Assembly (NCBI GenBank): GCA_963834425.1
Contig: CAWIBR010000010.1
Location: 124,001-188,000 of the forward strand
Direction: 5' to 3'
Source: CAVURS01 sp963834425
Lineage (GTDB): Bacteria; Actinomycetota; Actinomycetes; Actinomycetales; CAVURS01
DNA length: 64,000 nucleotides
Below the pieces are notes generated by a model. That model was not told the origin of the DNA. It was given only the letters and a program-made list of their open reading frames with translations, and made no database searches. Positions 42,443 to 50,533 of this stretch are shown here, in pieces. How positions within the stretch are numbered: position 1 is the stretch's first letter; each line of letters begins with the position of its first letter. Made by a program: the position numbers and the translations under genes.

Positions 42443-43213
42443 CTAGTCGCCCGGCAGCTGGCCGGCCGGATCGGCCAGCAGGCGTTGCACGCCGAGGTTC
42501 ATCGCGTCCCGCACCACCCGCGCGCGCCGCATCTTGAACCGGGCGCCGCTCGCCGTCGCCCACCCACGCCGTCGCGCCAACAGGTCCTGCCGCACCCACT
42601 CCGGCACATCGAACGACGCGAGCTGCGCAATGGCCTGAGTCTTGGTCAGCAGCTCCCCTTCGGCCATCGCCGCCTGGGCTCGCGGCAACGAGGTCAGGCC
42701 CACGTCGACCATCGCGTCGTCGAACCACGGCGCGAGCTTCTCGGACGCGGGGAGCCAGACCTGAGACAGCTCCGTGCGGACGTCGTGGACGAGCTCTTCC
42801 GGTGTCACATAGGGGATTCGGGCACCGATCGGAGGACCGGCGATCACCACGCCATGGTCGTGCAGCTCGAGCCGCGTGATAGCCGTGAGCTGTCGGGTCC
42901 CGAGCTTGCCGTGGGCCCAATAGGGCCACGCGTGATCGGCGTCGGCGATCTCCCCCAGCGTCACGTAAAGACAGTTCAACCGGTCACCCGCCGGATGCTC
43001 GTCGGCGAGCCCGCGATGCATGGCAGCGATCGCCTTGAAGGCAGTCTCCGGCGGCGAATCCTCCAGCAGCGCAACGACATCCAGGTCGCTGCGGTCGGGC
43101 TCGAAATCTCGTGTCCCGAGCGAGCCCGCGGCGTAGATCCCGTACGTCGGGACGATCGCGGGCAACCGCCCGACCAGGTCGGCGAGCAGTCGCGCGATCC
43201 TGGTCCCCGGCAT
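42443..43213 (-). CDS. Nucleotidyltransferase-domain protein (AadA-like)
   Basis: A 256-residue protein. GSLGTRDFEPDRSDLDVVALLED has the GS...DxD signature of nucleotidyltransferases, and the C-terminal half resembles the aminoglycoside adenylyltransferase helical domain. Actinobacterial members of this type are often housekeeping proteins rather than resistance enzymes. Its ATG overlaps the stop of the upstream gene by one base (TGATG), so they are coupled. Confidence 0.8.
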   Translation of the reverse strand: MPGTRIARLLADLVGRLPAIVPTYGIYAAGSLGTRDFEPDRSDLDVVALLEDSPPETAFKAIAAMHRGLADEHPAGDRLNCLYVTLGEIADADHAWPYWAHGKLGTRQLTAITRLELHDHGVVIAGPPIGARIPYVTPEELVHDVRTELSQVWLPASEKLAPWFDDAMVDVGLTSLPRAQAAMAEGELLTKTQAIAQLASFDVPEWVRQDLLARRRGWATASGARFKMRRARVVRDAMNLGVQRLLADPAGQLPGD

Positions 43214-44280
43214 CAGATCAAGCTCTCCGGGCCGACGTGGAATCCCGCGGCGTCGACCACCACGCCGTACGTCGCCTCGGACACGACCCGGGCCACGCCT
43301 CGGATGGTCTCTCCCACGATCCGGCGGGCGATCTTGTGCGCCGGGTTCGGGTTCTCGACATGCAGCTGGCTGAGGTCTTGCGGCCACCAGCGGATGTCGT
43401 AGGTGACCAGCCGGTCGGTCGGGACGTCGGGCAGGTCGGAGAGCTGGCGCAGCACCCACGGCGGCACGATGGTCTCGACCTGGACGCCGACGACGATCCC
43501 GCCGTGCCCCACCACGGCGTACCCGTCGGAGAGCTCCATCTCCTGCGCCGCCCACGCGTCCGTCGCGTCGGCCACCCCCTCCAACCGGTCGAGCAGCTCC
43601 GGCGTGAGCGCGTCCGCGAGCTCCTCGGCGAACGGGTCGAGCGGGTCGACCGCCCACGGCAGCTCCGCTTCGGCCGGCGGCTCCTCGTGCGGTCGTACGG
43701 CGTCCTGCCGGGCACCGGGCAGGACCGGTTCGACCAGCGCAACCAGGTCCTTGGGCGTCACCCAGTAGGGCGACCAGACGGTCAGCTCGATGTTGCGGGT
43801 CGGGTCCGGTCGCAGGACCAGGCCGGTGCCCGCGACGCGCAGGGCGCCGCCCAGCCGTCGCGCCAGGTCGATGCCCAGGCCGACCAGTGCACCCTCTTCG
43901 CGAAACGGCGGGCCGGTCGGGAAGGCGCGCATCCACAACGCCGTCTCGACCGGGTCGACGAAGGCCTCGAAGCCACCAGCATCACGCTCGGCGGGCGCCT
44001 CCAGCAGGTAGGCAGTGCGCAGCCCCGCCGGAGCGCCGATCAGCTCGGCGTCGGCCTCGGCCAGCTGCACCGGGCCGGAGATCGAGGAGTGCCGCCCGAT
44101 CTGCGCCGTACCGGTCAGGTCGAGCTCGGCGTCGTCGACCCGGGCCCGCACGAGCGCAGCCACGACATCCGGCGGAGCGTCCAGCGAGGACAGCAGGAGC
44201 AGGTGATGTCCCCTGATCTGCTCGAGCGTGGTCGCGTCCAGCCGCTCCTCGGCCGGTCGCCTACGGAAGATCGCCGCCAT
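43213..44280 (-). CDS. Conserved protein of unknown function
   Basis: A 355-residue soluble protein, no signal peptide or membrane segment. It is acidic and has no cysteine cluster or nucleotide-binding motif that I recognise. Notable stretches are VQVETIVPPWVLRQLSDLPDVP and VTYDIRWWPQDLSQLHVENPNP. It lies between dcd and the nucleotidyltransferase and overlaps the latter by one base. I do not assign a function. Confidence 0.75.
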   Translation of the reverse strand: MAAIFRRRPAEERLDATTLEQIRGHHLLLLSSLDAPPDVVAALVRARVDDAELDLTGTAQIGRHSSISGPVQLAEADAELIGAPAGLRTAYLLEAPAERDAGGFEAFVDPVETALWMRAFPTGPPFREEGALVGLGIDLARRLGGALRVAGTGLVLRPDPTRNIELTVWSPYWVTPKDLVALVEPVLPGARQDAVRPHEEPPAEAELPWAVDPLDPFAEELADALTPELLDRLEGVADATDAWAAQEMELSDGYAVVGHGGIVVGVQVETIVPPWVLRQLSDLPDVPTDRLVTYDIRWWPQDLSQLHVENPNPAHKIARRIVGETIRGVARVVSEATYGVVVDAAGFHVGPESLI

Positions 44281-44311
44281 CAGTCCCCCGGGTCGGGCAC
44301 CATGCCTGCGC

Positions 44312-44887
44312 TCAGACCTGCGTGCGGTGGAAGTTCTGGAAGGACCGGCTGGCCGTCGGTCCCCGTTGGCCTTGGTAGCGCGACCCGTACTTCTCGCTGC
44401 CGTAGGGGTTCTCCGACGGGCTGCTCAGCCGGAAGAAGCAGAGCTGTCCGATCTTCATCCCCGGCCAGAGGGTGATCGGCAGGGTCGCGACGTTGGACAG
44501 TTCGAGGGTCACGTGTCCAGTGAACCCCGGGTCGATGAATCCTGCAGTGGAGTGGGTCAGCAGCCCGAGGCGGCCGAGGCTGGACTTGCCTTCCAGCCGG
44601 GCGGCCAGATCCTCCGGCAGGGTCACGACCTCGTACGTCGAGCCGAGGACGAACTCCCCCGGGTGCAGCATCAACGGCTCGTCCGGCTCGCACTCGACCA
44701 ACCGGGTCAGGTCCGGCTGCTCCTGCCGCGGGTCGATCACCGGGTACTTGTGGTTGTCGAAGAGCCGGAAGAACCGGTCGAGCCGGACGTCGATGCTGGA
44801 CGGCTGGACCATCGCCTCGTCGTACGGCGTGAGCACCACGCGACCGGTGTCGATTTCGGCGCGGATGTCGCGGTCGGAGAGCAGCAC
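44312..44887 (-). CDS. dcd: dCTP deaminase (possibly bifunctional dUMP-forming)
   Basis: A 191-residue trimeric enzyme from GTG 44887. VLLSDRDIRAEIDTGRVVLTPYD, the substrate motif EGKSSLGRLGLLTHSTAGFIDPGFTG (with the catalytic Glu) and GMKIGQLCFF are characteristic. It makes dUTP from dCTP, or directly dUMP as the mycobacterial enzyme does. Length fits. Divergent from tRNA-Gly. Confidence 0.95.
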   Translation of the reverse strand: MLLSDRDIRAEIDTGRVVLTPYDEAMVQPSSIDVRLDRFFRLFDNHKYPVIDPRQEQPDLTRLVECEPDEPLMLHPGEFVLGSTYEVVTLPEDLAARLEGKSSLGRLGLLTHSTAGFIDPGFTGHVTLELSNVATLPITLWPGMKIGQLCFFRLSSPSENPYGSEKYGSRYQGQRGPTASRSFQNFHRTQV

Positions 44888-44969
44888 GGGGCCACGGTAT
44901 CGGTCCACGCGGGCCGGGATCGGGAGCCGGTAAGGTGGGCCCCGCCCAGCGGGAGGGACGAGCTGGCGC

Positions 44970-45040
44970 GCGGGTGTAGTTCAATGGCAGAACATCAGCT
45001 TCCCAAGCTGACAGTGCGGGTTCGATTCCCGTCACCCGCT
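44970..45040 (+). tRNA. tRNA-Gly (anticodon CCC)
   Basis: 71 bases forming a full cloverleaf: acceptor GCGGGTG with CACCCGC and discriminator T, D arm GTTCAATGGCAGAAC, anticodon arm TCAGC-TTCCCAA-GCTGA giving anticodon CCC (reads GGG), and T arm GCGGG-TTCGATT-CCCGT. The 3' CCA is not encoded. Confidence 0.97.
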
Positions 45041-45093
45041 CAACCAGTCGGGAAGCCCGCACCTTCTTCCCGCGTACCGGATGGAGCAGGACG

Positions 45094-45628
45094 ATGACGG
45101 ACAAGACTGAGACGGCGATCCTGGCCGGCGGTTGCTTCTGGGGAGTCCAGGACCTGATCCGCAAGCGGCCGGGGGTCATCTCGACCCGGGTGGGCTACAC
45201 CGGCGGCGACACCCCCAACGCGACGTACCGCAACCACGGCAGCCACGCCGAGGCCATCGAGATCACCTTCGACCCCGACCAGATCTCCTATCGCGACCTG
45301 CTCGAGTTCTTCTTCCAGATTCACGACCCGACGACCAAGAACCGCCAGGGCAACGACGTCGGCACGAGCTACCGGTCGGCGATCTTCTACCTGAGCGACG
45401 AGCAGCGCGCCGTCGCCGAGGACACCATCGCCGACGTCGACGCCTCCGGTCTCTGGCCGGGCAAGGTCGTCACCGAGGTCGAGCCAGCCGGGCCCTTCTG
45501 GGAGGCCGAGCCCGAGCACCAGGACTACCTGGAGCACTACCCCAACGGCTACACCTGCCACTTCGTGCGGCCCGAACTGGAAGCTGCCCCATCGCAGCAG
45601 CTCGGTCGCCGGTTCCGCCGCCAGCTGA
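45094..45628 (+). CDS. msrA: Peptide methionine sulfoxide reductase MsrA (one frameshift near the end)
   Basis: Reduces methionine-S-sulfoxide in proteins. Catalytic Cys14 in GGCFWG; VGYTGGDTPNATYRNHGSHAEAIEITFDP and EPEHQDYLEHYPNGYTCHFVRP are typical. The family ending RPNWKLPHRS appears if one G is removed from CCCGAACTGG near 45571, giving a stop at 45628 and about 177 residues. As read, the frame continues into the sigma factor, an apparent fusion that I reject. A sigma-type promoter starts eight bases after the corrected stop. Confidence 0.92.
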
Positions 45629-45635
45629 GGGCTCA

Positions 45636-45662
45636 CCTCACACTTCCCGGTGCTGTCTCGTC
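45636..45662 (+). promoter_or_regulatory. Candidate ECF41 promoter of the sigma gene
   Basis: CCTCACA, 16 bases, CGTC. Same boxes and spacer as the site at 46600. Resembles the reported ECF41 consensus (TGTCACA and CGTC). The -10 box ends seven bases before GTG 45670, implying a leaderless transcript. Confidence 0.65.
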
Positions 45663-45669
45663 GTACGTC

Positions 45670-46593
45670 GTGACCTCTGAACCCACAGCCACCTCGCCGG
45701 AACTGCGCGCGATCATGGACGAGCGCCACCAGCTGCTCAATCTCGCCTACCGGCTGCTCGGCTCCGTCGTGGAGGCCGAGGACGTCGTGCAGGAGACCTA
45801 CGCCCGCTGGTACGACCGGCCGCAGTCCGAGCGGGACAGCATCGAGAATCCGGCCGCCTGGCTGACCCGGGTGGCCGGCCGGATCGCCCTGGACCAGCTG
45901 CGTTCGGCCCGCGTCCGCCGCGAGCAGTACGTCGGTGAGTGGGTGCCCGAGCCGCTGCCCGAGGACACCGACTGGCTGGACCGTTCCTCGGTGGCGACCA
46001 CCGCCGACCCCGCCGACCGGGTCACCCTGGACGAGTCGGTCCACATGGCGTTCCTGATCGTGCTGGAGTCGATGACCCCGGCCGAACGCGTCGCCTTCGT
46101 CCTGCACGACGTCTTCCGATACCCGTTCCCCGAGGTCGCCGAGATCGTCGGGCGCTCGCCGGCTGCCTGTCGCCAGCTGGCGACATCGGCCCGCCGTCGC
46201 GTGCGCGCCACGCAGGTGCCGGTGACGCCGGACGCGCAGCGATCCACGGTCGTCAAGGACTTCAAGCGCGCCTGGGAGGCCCAGGACATCGACGCCCTCG
46301 TCGGGTTGCTCGATCCGGACGCCACCGTGATCGCGGACGGCGGCGGCATCGCGCGCGCGGCCCTCGTGCCGGTCCGCGGGCGCGAGCAGATCGCGCAGCT
46401 GTTCATGCTGATCGGCCGCCAGGACCCGCCGCTCACGCTGGTCGAGCGCACGGTCAACGGCCAGCCCGGCCTGGTCGCCCAGCAGGCCGGCGTGACCGTC
46501 ACCGTCATGTCCTTCGACGTCGTGGGCGACCGGATCGCGCACATCTGGTCGGTCCGCAACCCCGACAAGCTCCGGCCCTGGGGCGCTTCCTGA
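45670..46593 (+). CDS. ECF41-family RNA polymerase sigma factor (SigJ-like)
   Basis: A 307-residue ECF sigma factor from GTG 45670. Sigma2 (about residues 15-80, YRLLGSVVEAEDVVQETYARW) and sigma4 (about 125-180, TPAERVAFVLHDVFRYPFPEVAEIVGRS) are followed by a SnoaL-like C-terminal domain. The ECF41 hallmarks are all visible: a WLPEP-like WVPEP at 91-95, DGGG at 223-226 and NPDKL near the end. In this group the C-terminal domain replaces an anti-sigma factor. ECF41 genes usually control one adjacent oxidoreductase or similar gene, here the FAD oxidase. Confidence 0.93.
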   Translation: MTSEPTATSPELRAIMDERHQLLNLAYRLLGSVVEAEDVVQETYARWYDRPQSERDSIENPAAWLTRVAGRIALDQLRSARVRREQYVGEWVPEPLPEDTDWLDRSSVATTADPADRVTLDESVHMAFLIVLESMTPAERVAFVLHDVFRYPFPEVAEIVGRSPAACRQLATSARRRVRATQVPVTPDAQRSTVVKDFKRAWEAQDIDALVGLLDPDATVIADGGGIARAALVPVRGREQIAQLFMLIGRQDPPLTLVERTVNGQPGLVAQQAGVTVTVMSFDVVGDRIAHIWSVRNPDKLRPWGAS

Positions 46594-46599
46594 GCCGGA

Positions 46600-46626
46600 C
46601 CTCACAGTTGCGGCGGCTGCCTCGTC
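46600..46626 (+). promoter_or_regulatory. Candidate ECF41 promoter of the FAD oxidase gene
   Basis: CCTCACA (46600-46606), 16 bases, CGTC (46623-46626); boxes and spacing identical to the site before the sigma gene. The -10 box ends eight bases before ATG 46635, so the message would be nearly leaderless. Confidence 0.65.
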
Positions 46627-46634
46627 GGGGAGTC

Positions 46635-48011
46635 ATGACCCCAACGACGAACCCCCTCACGAACCCAGTAACGAACCCAGCGCTCCACCTCCTGCGCGGC
46701 CACTTCACCGGCGAGGTGGTCGAACCCGGCCAACCGGCGTACGACGCAGCCAGCCGCACCGTCCTCGCGTCCGGGCAGCCGATGGCCGTGTTGCGGGCGG
46801 CCGATGTCTCCGACGTACAGGTGGCGGTGCTCTTCGCCGTCGGTGCCGGGCTCCCACTCGCCGTGCGCGGCGGCGGCCACAGCTTCCAGGGCTTCGGCAC
46901 CAACGACGACGGCCTGGTGCTCGACCTCGGCGGGCTCGCCGACGTGACCCTCCTCGACGAGAAGCAGCACCTGGTGCGGATCGGCGGCGGCGCCACCTGG
47001 GGCCAGGTCGCGACCGCCCTGGCGCCCCACGGCCTGGCCATCTCCTCCGGTGACACCGCGAGCGTCGGCGTCGGCGGCCTGACCTTGGGCGGTGGCATCG
47101 GCTGGAAGGTCCGCAACCGAGGCCTCGCTCTGGACAACCTGGTCGCGGCCGAGGTCGTCACCGCCGGCGGCGTGGTGGTCCGGGCGAGCGAGCAGGAGCA
47201 CCCGGACCTGTTCTGGGCCTTGCGCGGCGGCGGCGGCAACGTCGGGATCGTGACCGCCTTCGACTTCCGGGCCCACCCGACCAGTGAGGTCTTCTCGGGC
47301 AGCATCGCCTTCCCGGCCGCCGAGGCCGCCGCGGTCATCCAGGGCTGGGCCGATCACCTGCGGGCCGCGCCCGAGGCGTTGACGTCCACGGTCGAGCTGG
47401 CCAACCCGTTCGCCGGCGGCTCGGCGGCGCCGGTCGTGGTGCGCGTCGTCTTCGACGGGGACGACCCGGACGCAGCCGCGGCGGCGATCGACCCGATCCG
47501 GCGGCTGGGCACCGTCGTGAGCGATGACGTTGCCCTGACGGCGTACGCGGACGTGCTCGAAGAGGGTGCGATCCCGCCGCCCGGCCTGCAGTTCGCGACC
47601 CGAAACGCCTTTGTCGACAAGGAATCCGTGGCCGACGCGCTCCGGATCGCGGCCGAGGCGGCGGCGGTCGAGGGCTCGCCGTTCATCGGGTTGCGCAGTC
47701 TCGGCGGGGCCGTCGCCCGGGTCCCGGACGACGCCACGGCCTACGCGCACCGGCAGGCCGAGCTGATGCTCGTGACCCTGACGGCCGGGCCGCCGCCGGT
47801 CGTCGCGGCCGCTCGTCCGCGGGTGGACGCGCTCTGGGCGGCGCTCGCGCCGCACGTCAACGGGGCCTACGCGAACTTCCTGAGCCAGGTGACCGACGAC
47901 GAGGTCGCCGCGATCTATCCGGCCGAAACCCGGCAGCGGCTGGCGGCGATCAAGCGTCGCTACGACCCCAACAACCTGTTTGCCGGCAACCACAACATCC
48001 GACCGGCCTAG
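46635..48011 (+). CDS. FAD-binding oxidoreductase (BBE-like)
   Basis: A 458-residue vanillyl-alcohol-oxidase-fold enzyme from ATG 46635. PLAVRGGGHSFQGFG places the likely FAD-linked His82; SVGVGGLTLGGGIGWKVRNRGLALDNL and WALRGGGGNVGIV complete the PP-ALDH-type FAD domain, and YDPNNLFAGNHNI is the BBE C terminus. The second covalent cysteine of bicovalent members is not apparent. Likely the direct target of the ECF41 sigma factor. Substrate unknown. Confidence 0.92.
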   Translation: MTPTTNPLTNPVTNPALHLLRGHFTGEVVEPGQPAYDAASRTVLASGQPMAVLRAADVSDVQVAVLFAVGAGLPLAVRGGGHSFQGFGTNDDGLVLDLGGLADVTLLDEKQHLVRIGGGATWGQVATALAPHGLAISSGDTASVGVGGLTLGGGIGWKVRNRGLALDNLVAAEVVTAGGVVVRASEQEHPDLFWALRGGGGNVGIVTAFDFRAHPTSEVFSGSIAFPAAEAAAVIQGWADHLRAAPEALTSTVELANPFAGGSAAPVVVRVVFDGDDPDAAAAAIDPIRRLGTVVSDDVALTAYADVLEEGAIPPPGLQFATRNAFVDKESVADALRIAAEAAAVEGSPFIGLRSLGGAVARVPDDATAYAHRQAELMLVTLTAGPPPVVAAARPRVDALWAALAPHVNGAYANFLSQVTDDEVAAIYPAETRQRLAAIKRRYDPNNLFAGNHNIRPA

Positions 48012-48053
48012 ACCCAACCTCGGGTGATCGGTCGGGCGGCCGTTCCGGAAGGC

Positions 48054-48821
48054 TCAGAGGCCGGGGAAGACTCCCCGCAACAGCTCGACCTGCTCGTTGC
48101 CGGCCAACTCGGCCGGCGCGTGGTCGGGGTCGAGCCGGCCGTAGACCAGGCGGACCAACGCCTCAGCCGGCATCCGCAGGTCGGGCTCGCCCAACGACTC
48201 GGCCTCGCTGAGCGCCACCTCCTGCGAGGTCGTGACCAGCACATGCCGGACCGGCTCGGCCGTCTCGATCACGACGTCGGGACCGTCCTCGACGGGCTTC
48301 CCCGTCCGGGCCGCAATGGCGCCGAGCCGGTCAACCAGCAGCTCGATGGCATCGGGGGCGACGGTCACCGAGGGGTCCAGGGCGACCGCGATGTCCCAGA
48401 CGTGCACGGCGTGCTCCCCCAGGCGCATGCCGACGAAGCCGGGCAGATCCACCGCCGTACCGAAGAAGTTGAGGTCGAACCCCGCCTGCTGCTCCTCGTC
48501 GAGCCCTTCCATCCGCGCGACCAACTCCTCGTTGGGGGCGACGGCGTCGCGCACCTGGTCGGCCGCCGTCTTGGCGTTCCAGCGGTCCCAGATCGGCGCA
48601 AAGGCCTCTCCGCCGGGTGCCTCCCCGTCGCCCAGACCCGCGTCCAGGAAGAGCTGGAAGATCTCGGCGCCACTCCCCAGGTGCGAGGCCACCTGCCCGA
48701 TCGACCACTCCGAGTCGTACGACGGGTCCTCGGCCCGAGCTGGATCCATCGCGTCGACCAGCGCGGCGAAATGATCCTGCGAGCGGCGAAGGGCGGTGAG
48801 CCAGGGTGCGGCGTCGGGCAT
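48054..48821 (-). CDS. Maleylpyruvate isomerase/DinB-like family protein
   Basis: A 255-residue protein. The four-helix N-terminal domain has the pattern SEWSIGQVASHLGSGAEIF and GEHAVHVWDIAVALD, with histidines placed as in mycothiol-dependent, metal-binding DinB-like proteins (TIGR03086 type); the C-terminal part is a sterol-carrier-like domain ending in a PAEALVRLVYGRLDPD segment. Actinobacterial genomes have many; function unassigned. Confidence 0.83.
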   Translation of the reverse strand: MPDAAPWLTALRRSQDHFAALVDAMDPARAEDPSYDSEWSIGQVASHLGSGAEIFQLFLDAGLGDGEAPGGEAFAPIWDRWNAKTAADQVRDAVAPNEELVARMEGLDEEQQAGFDLNFFGTAVDLPGFVGMRLGEHAVHVWDIAVALDPSVTVAPDAIELLVDRLGAIAARTGKPVEDGPDVVIETAEPVRHVLVTTSQEVALSEAESLGEPDLRMPAEALVRLVYGRLDPDHAPAELAGNEQVELLRGVFPGL

Positions 48822-48981
48822 GAGCGGCCTCTCGATCGGTCAGCGGCGTCCAGCGGGGACCTCGACGCGATGTCGATGAACGCTCAAGTATCCGCCGAGC
48901 GCGATCGCATCGGTCAGCGACCCACCCCGGATGGTGTGACACTGGCAGAGCGGGGGGCAGCAGAACTGGAGGGATCGAGCG

Positions 48982-49146
48982 ATGGTCTGGGTCGAGCTGG
49001 CAATTGTGGTGATCGCCCTCGTGGCCGCCTTCTGGTGGCTGGCCAAGAAGTCCTCCGACGCCGACGAGGACCTCAAGTCGATGAACGAGGGCCGCACCAA
49101 CGGCCCCGGCATCTTCGGGATCTTCAGCAAGGACCACCGCCGCTAG
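48982..49146 (+). CDS. Small single-span membrane protein (54 residues)
   Basis: ATG 48982 behind GGAGGG. One N-terminal helix (ELAIVVIALVAAFWWLA) followed by KKSSDADEDLK and a basic end SKDHRR, so the C terminus is probably cytoplasmic. A clear ribosome-binding site and codon use favouring G/C in third positions support it. No family known to me. Confidence 0.65.
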   Translation: MVWVELAIVVIALVAAFWWLAKKSSDADEDLKSMNEGRTNGPGIFGIFSKDHRR

Positions 49147-49185
49147 AGCGGTGCCGGGCACCTAGAGCAGTGCCGGTACGCCCGT

Positions 49186-49207
49186 ACGCCGATCCGCGGA
49201 TCGGCGT
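49186..49207. terminator. 22-bp perfect palindrome, bidirectional terminator
   Basis: ACGCCGATCCG followed at once by CGGATCGGCGT, between convergent genes; it touches the stop of the minus-strand gene. Confidence 0.55.
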
Positions 49208-50250
49208 CACGGCCTCGTCCTTACTTCGTCTTCTTGTTCTTGCGTCGGCATCGGGCCGGGGAGCACGCTCGACGTGGCGGCCTTGGCCTTCTGCCCCTTC
49301 GCCTGCGGCGCGACCTGGGTCGCGACGTCTCCGCCCACGCCGTCACCCATCAGGTAGCTGAAGTCCGGCAACGTCCAGCCCTGGATGTCGAGCAGGACGT
49401 GCGTGGTGACCGAGGCGAAGATGGAGATCGTGAAGGTCTGAGACAGCGGGGAGAGACCGCTGTTGGCGATGTTGACGCCCTTGTAGAAGTTCAGGTTCGA
49501 GACCGTCGGCAGGCTCGGCCCGGGGTAGACCGTGAGGTAGCCGCTGCCGCCCTGGGCGGTCGAGGTCAGGTTGAAGTGGATCGCGTAGGCGTTGAAGACG
49601 AGGTCGTCGAGCTGCAGCACGAGGGACTTGCCCCCGATCAGCTGGCCACTGCTGTTGAGGACCGAGTGGTCCTGCACCCGGGCGCGGCCGGCCGAGTTTC
49701 GGGTGTCCAGCAGGCGGGTCGGCGACACCGGGGCGAAGACCGAGCCGGTCGCCGTCGTCAGCACGACGGCCAGGTTGCCCAGGTCGCCGGCCGAGTTGTC
49801 GCCGGCCATCCAGTAGAGCGTGTCGGCGTCGGCCGGGAGCCCCGTCTTGGGGTCCGTGACCGTCTCGGTCAGGTTGATCAGCTCGCCACCCTGCATGACG
49901 TTGCCCGGGTCGCCCGTGTGCCCGGTCTGCGCGCCGTAGGACGCAGCCACGGCCACCGGCGGGAGCCGGAGGTTGGCGACGAGCCCACTGTTCCCGACCT
50001 CCAGCGAGGCGCCGTCGTCGGTGCTGCTCGCCAGCGTGGTCGGGCTGCCGCCTGAGCTGTTCGCCTGGCCGAGGGTCAACGGGTCGCCTGCGGCGGCGCT
50101 GGCCGGGCCGGCGGTGAGCATCTCGGTCGCGGCAACGCCACCGATTCCTGCGGCAGCTACGGTCGCGGCGCGGCGCAGCAGCGCTCGCCGAGCGAGCGGC
50201 ACCTCGGGGGTCTGCGGGCTCGGTCGAGCCTCGTCGCGGCTCTTTCCCAT
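49207..50250 (-). CDS. Tat-exported surface protein with a TRLLDTR motif
   Basis: A 347-residue protein. RRALLRRAATVAAAGIGG is a twin-arginine-like signal, with likely cleavage after ASA near residue 52. The repetitive GDPLTLGQANSSGG segment and the VSPTRLLDTRNSAGR motif are common in actinobacterial surface and cell-wall proteins; the remainder is beta-rich. The extreme C terminus (EQEDEVRTRP) may be off frame: a one-base shift gives a basic RRKNKKTK ending nearby. Function unknown. Confidence 0.75.
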   Translation of the reverse strand: MGKSRDEARPSPQTPEVPLARRALLRRAATVAAAGIGGVAATEMLTAGPASAAAGDPLTLGQANSSGGSPTTLASSTDDGASLEVGNSGLVANLRLPPVAVAASYGAQTGHTGDPGNVMQGGELINLTETVTDPKTGLPADADTLYWMAGDNSAGDLGNLAVVLTTATGSVFAPVSPTRLLDTRNSAGRARVQDHSVLNSSGQLIGGKSLVLQLDDLVFNAYAIHFNLTSTAQGGSGYLTVYPGPSLPTVSNLNFYKGVNIANSGLSPLSQTFTISIFASVTTHVLLDIQGWTLPDFSYLMGDGVGGDVATQVAPQAKGQKAKAATSSVLPGPMPTQEQEDEVRTRP

Positions 50251-50460
50251 GGTCGGCCGGGCCCTTCTGTCATGAATCGTCAGGTCTGCGCAGGGAATCC
50301 GCGCTGGTCGTGTCGCTCCCCCAATGGAGGGACCGGAGTCACCTCGCGCTCATTTTAGACAGCACGACGTCACGATCTGGACCTGATCAGCCAGTTGGCC
50401 CAAACCCGACGGTCCGATCGCTGCGCACGAGGGTGCTTCCCCGGTTTCGGTTGCGCTTGT

Positions 50461-50493
50461 TACTGGCGAGTAGCATCATGTTACTGACGAGTA
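50461..50493. promoter_or_regulatory. Paired operator sites before the acyl-CoA dehydrogenase gene
   Basis: TACTGGCGAGTA (50461-50472) and TACTGACGAGTA (50482-50493), each a TACT/AGTA palindrome, 21 bases apart (two helical turns), 41 bases before the start codon. Layout fits a TetR-type fatty-acid regulator; no such regulator gene is adjacent. Confidence 0.6.
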
Positions 50494-50533
50494 GGGCGGT
50501 CGCTGTGGCCGTCGCGCCGAAAGGACAACGGTC

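Noticed and set aside
42443..43213. Aminoglycoside resistance gene
   Set aside because: Only the general nucleotidyltransferase fold is evident; no sign of a mobile context and actinobacterial homologues are mostly housekeeping.
45094..46593. A single 499-residue MsrA-sigma factor fusion
   Set aside because: Removing one G near 45571 restores the standard MsrA ending RPNWKLPHRS and a stop at 45628; the sigma gene then has its own promoter and GTG start.
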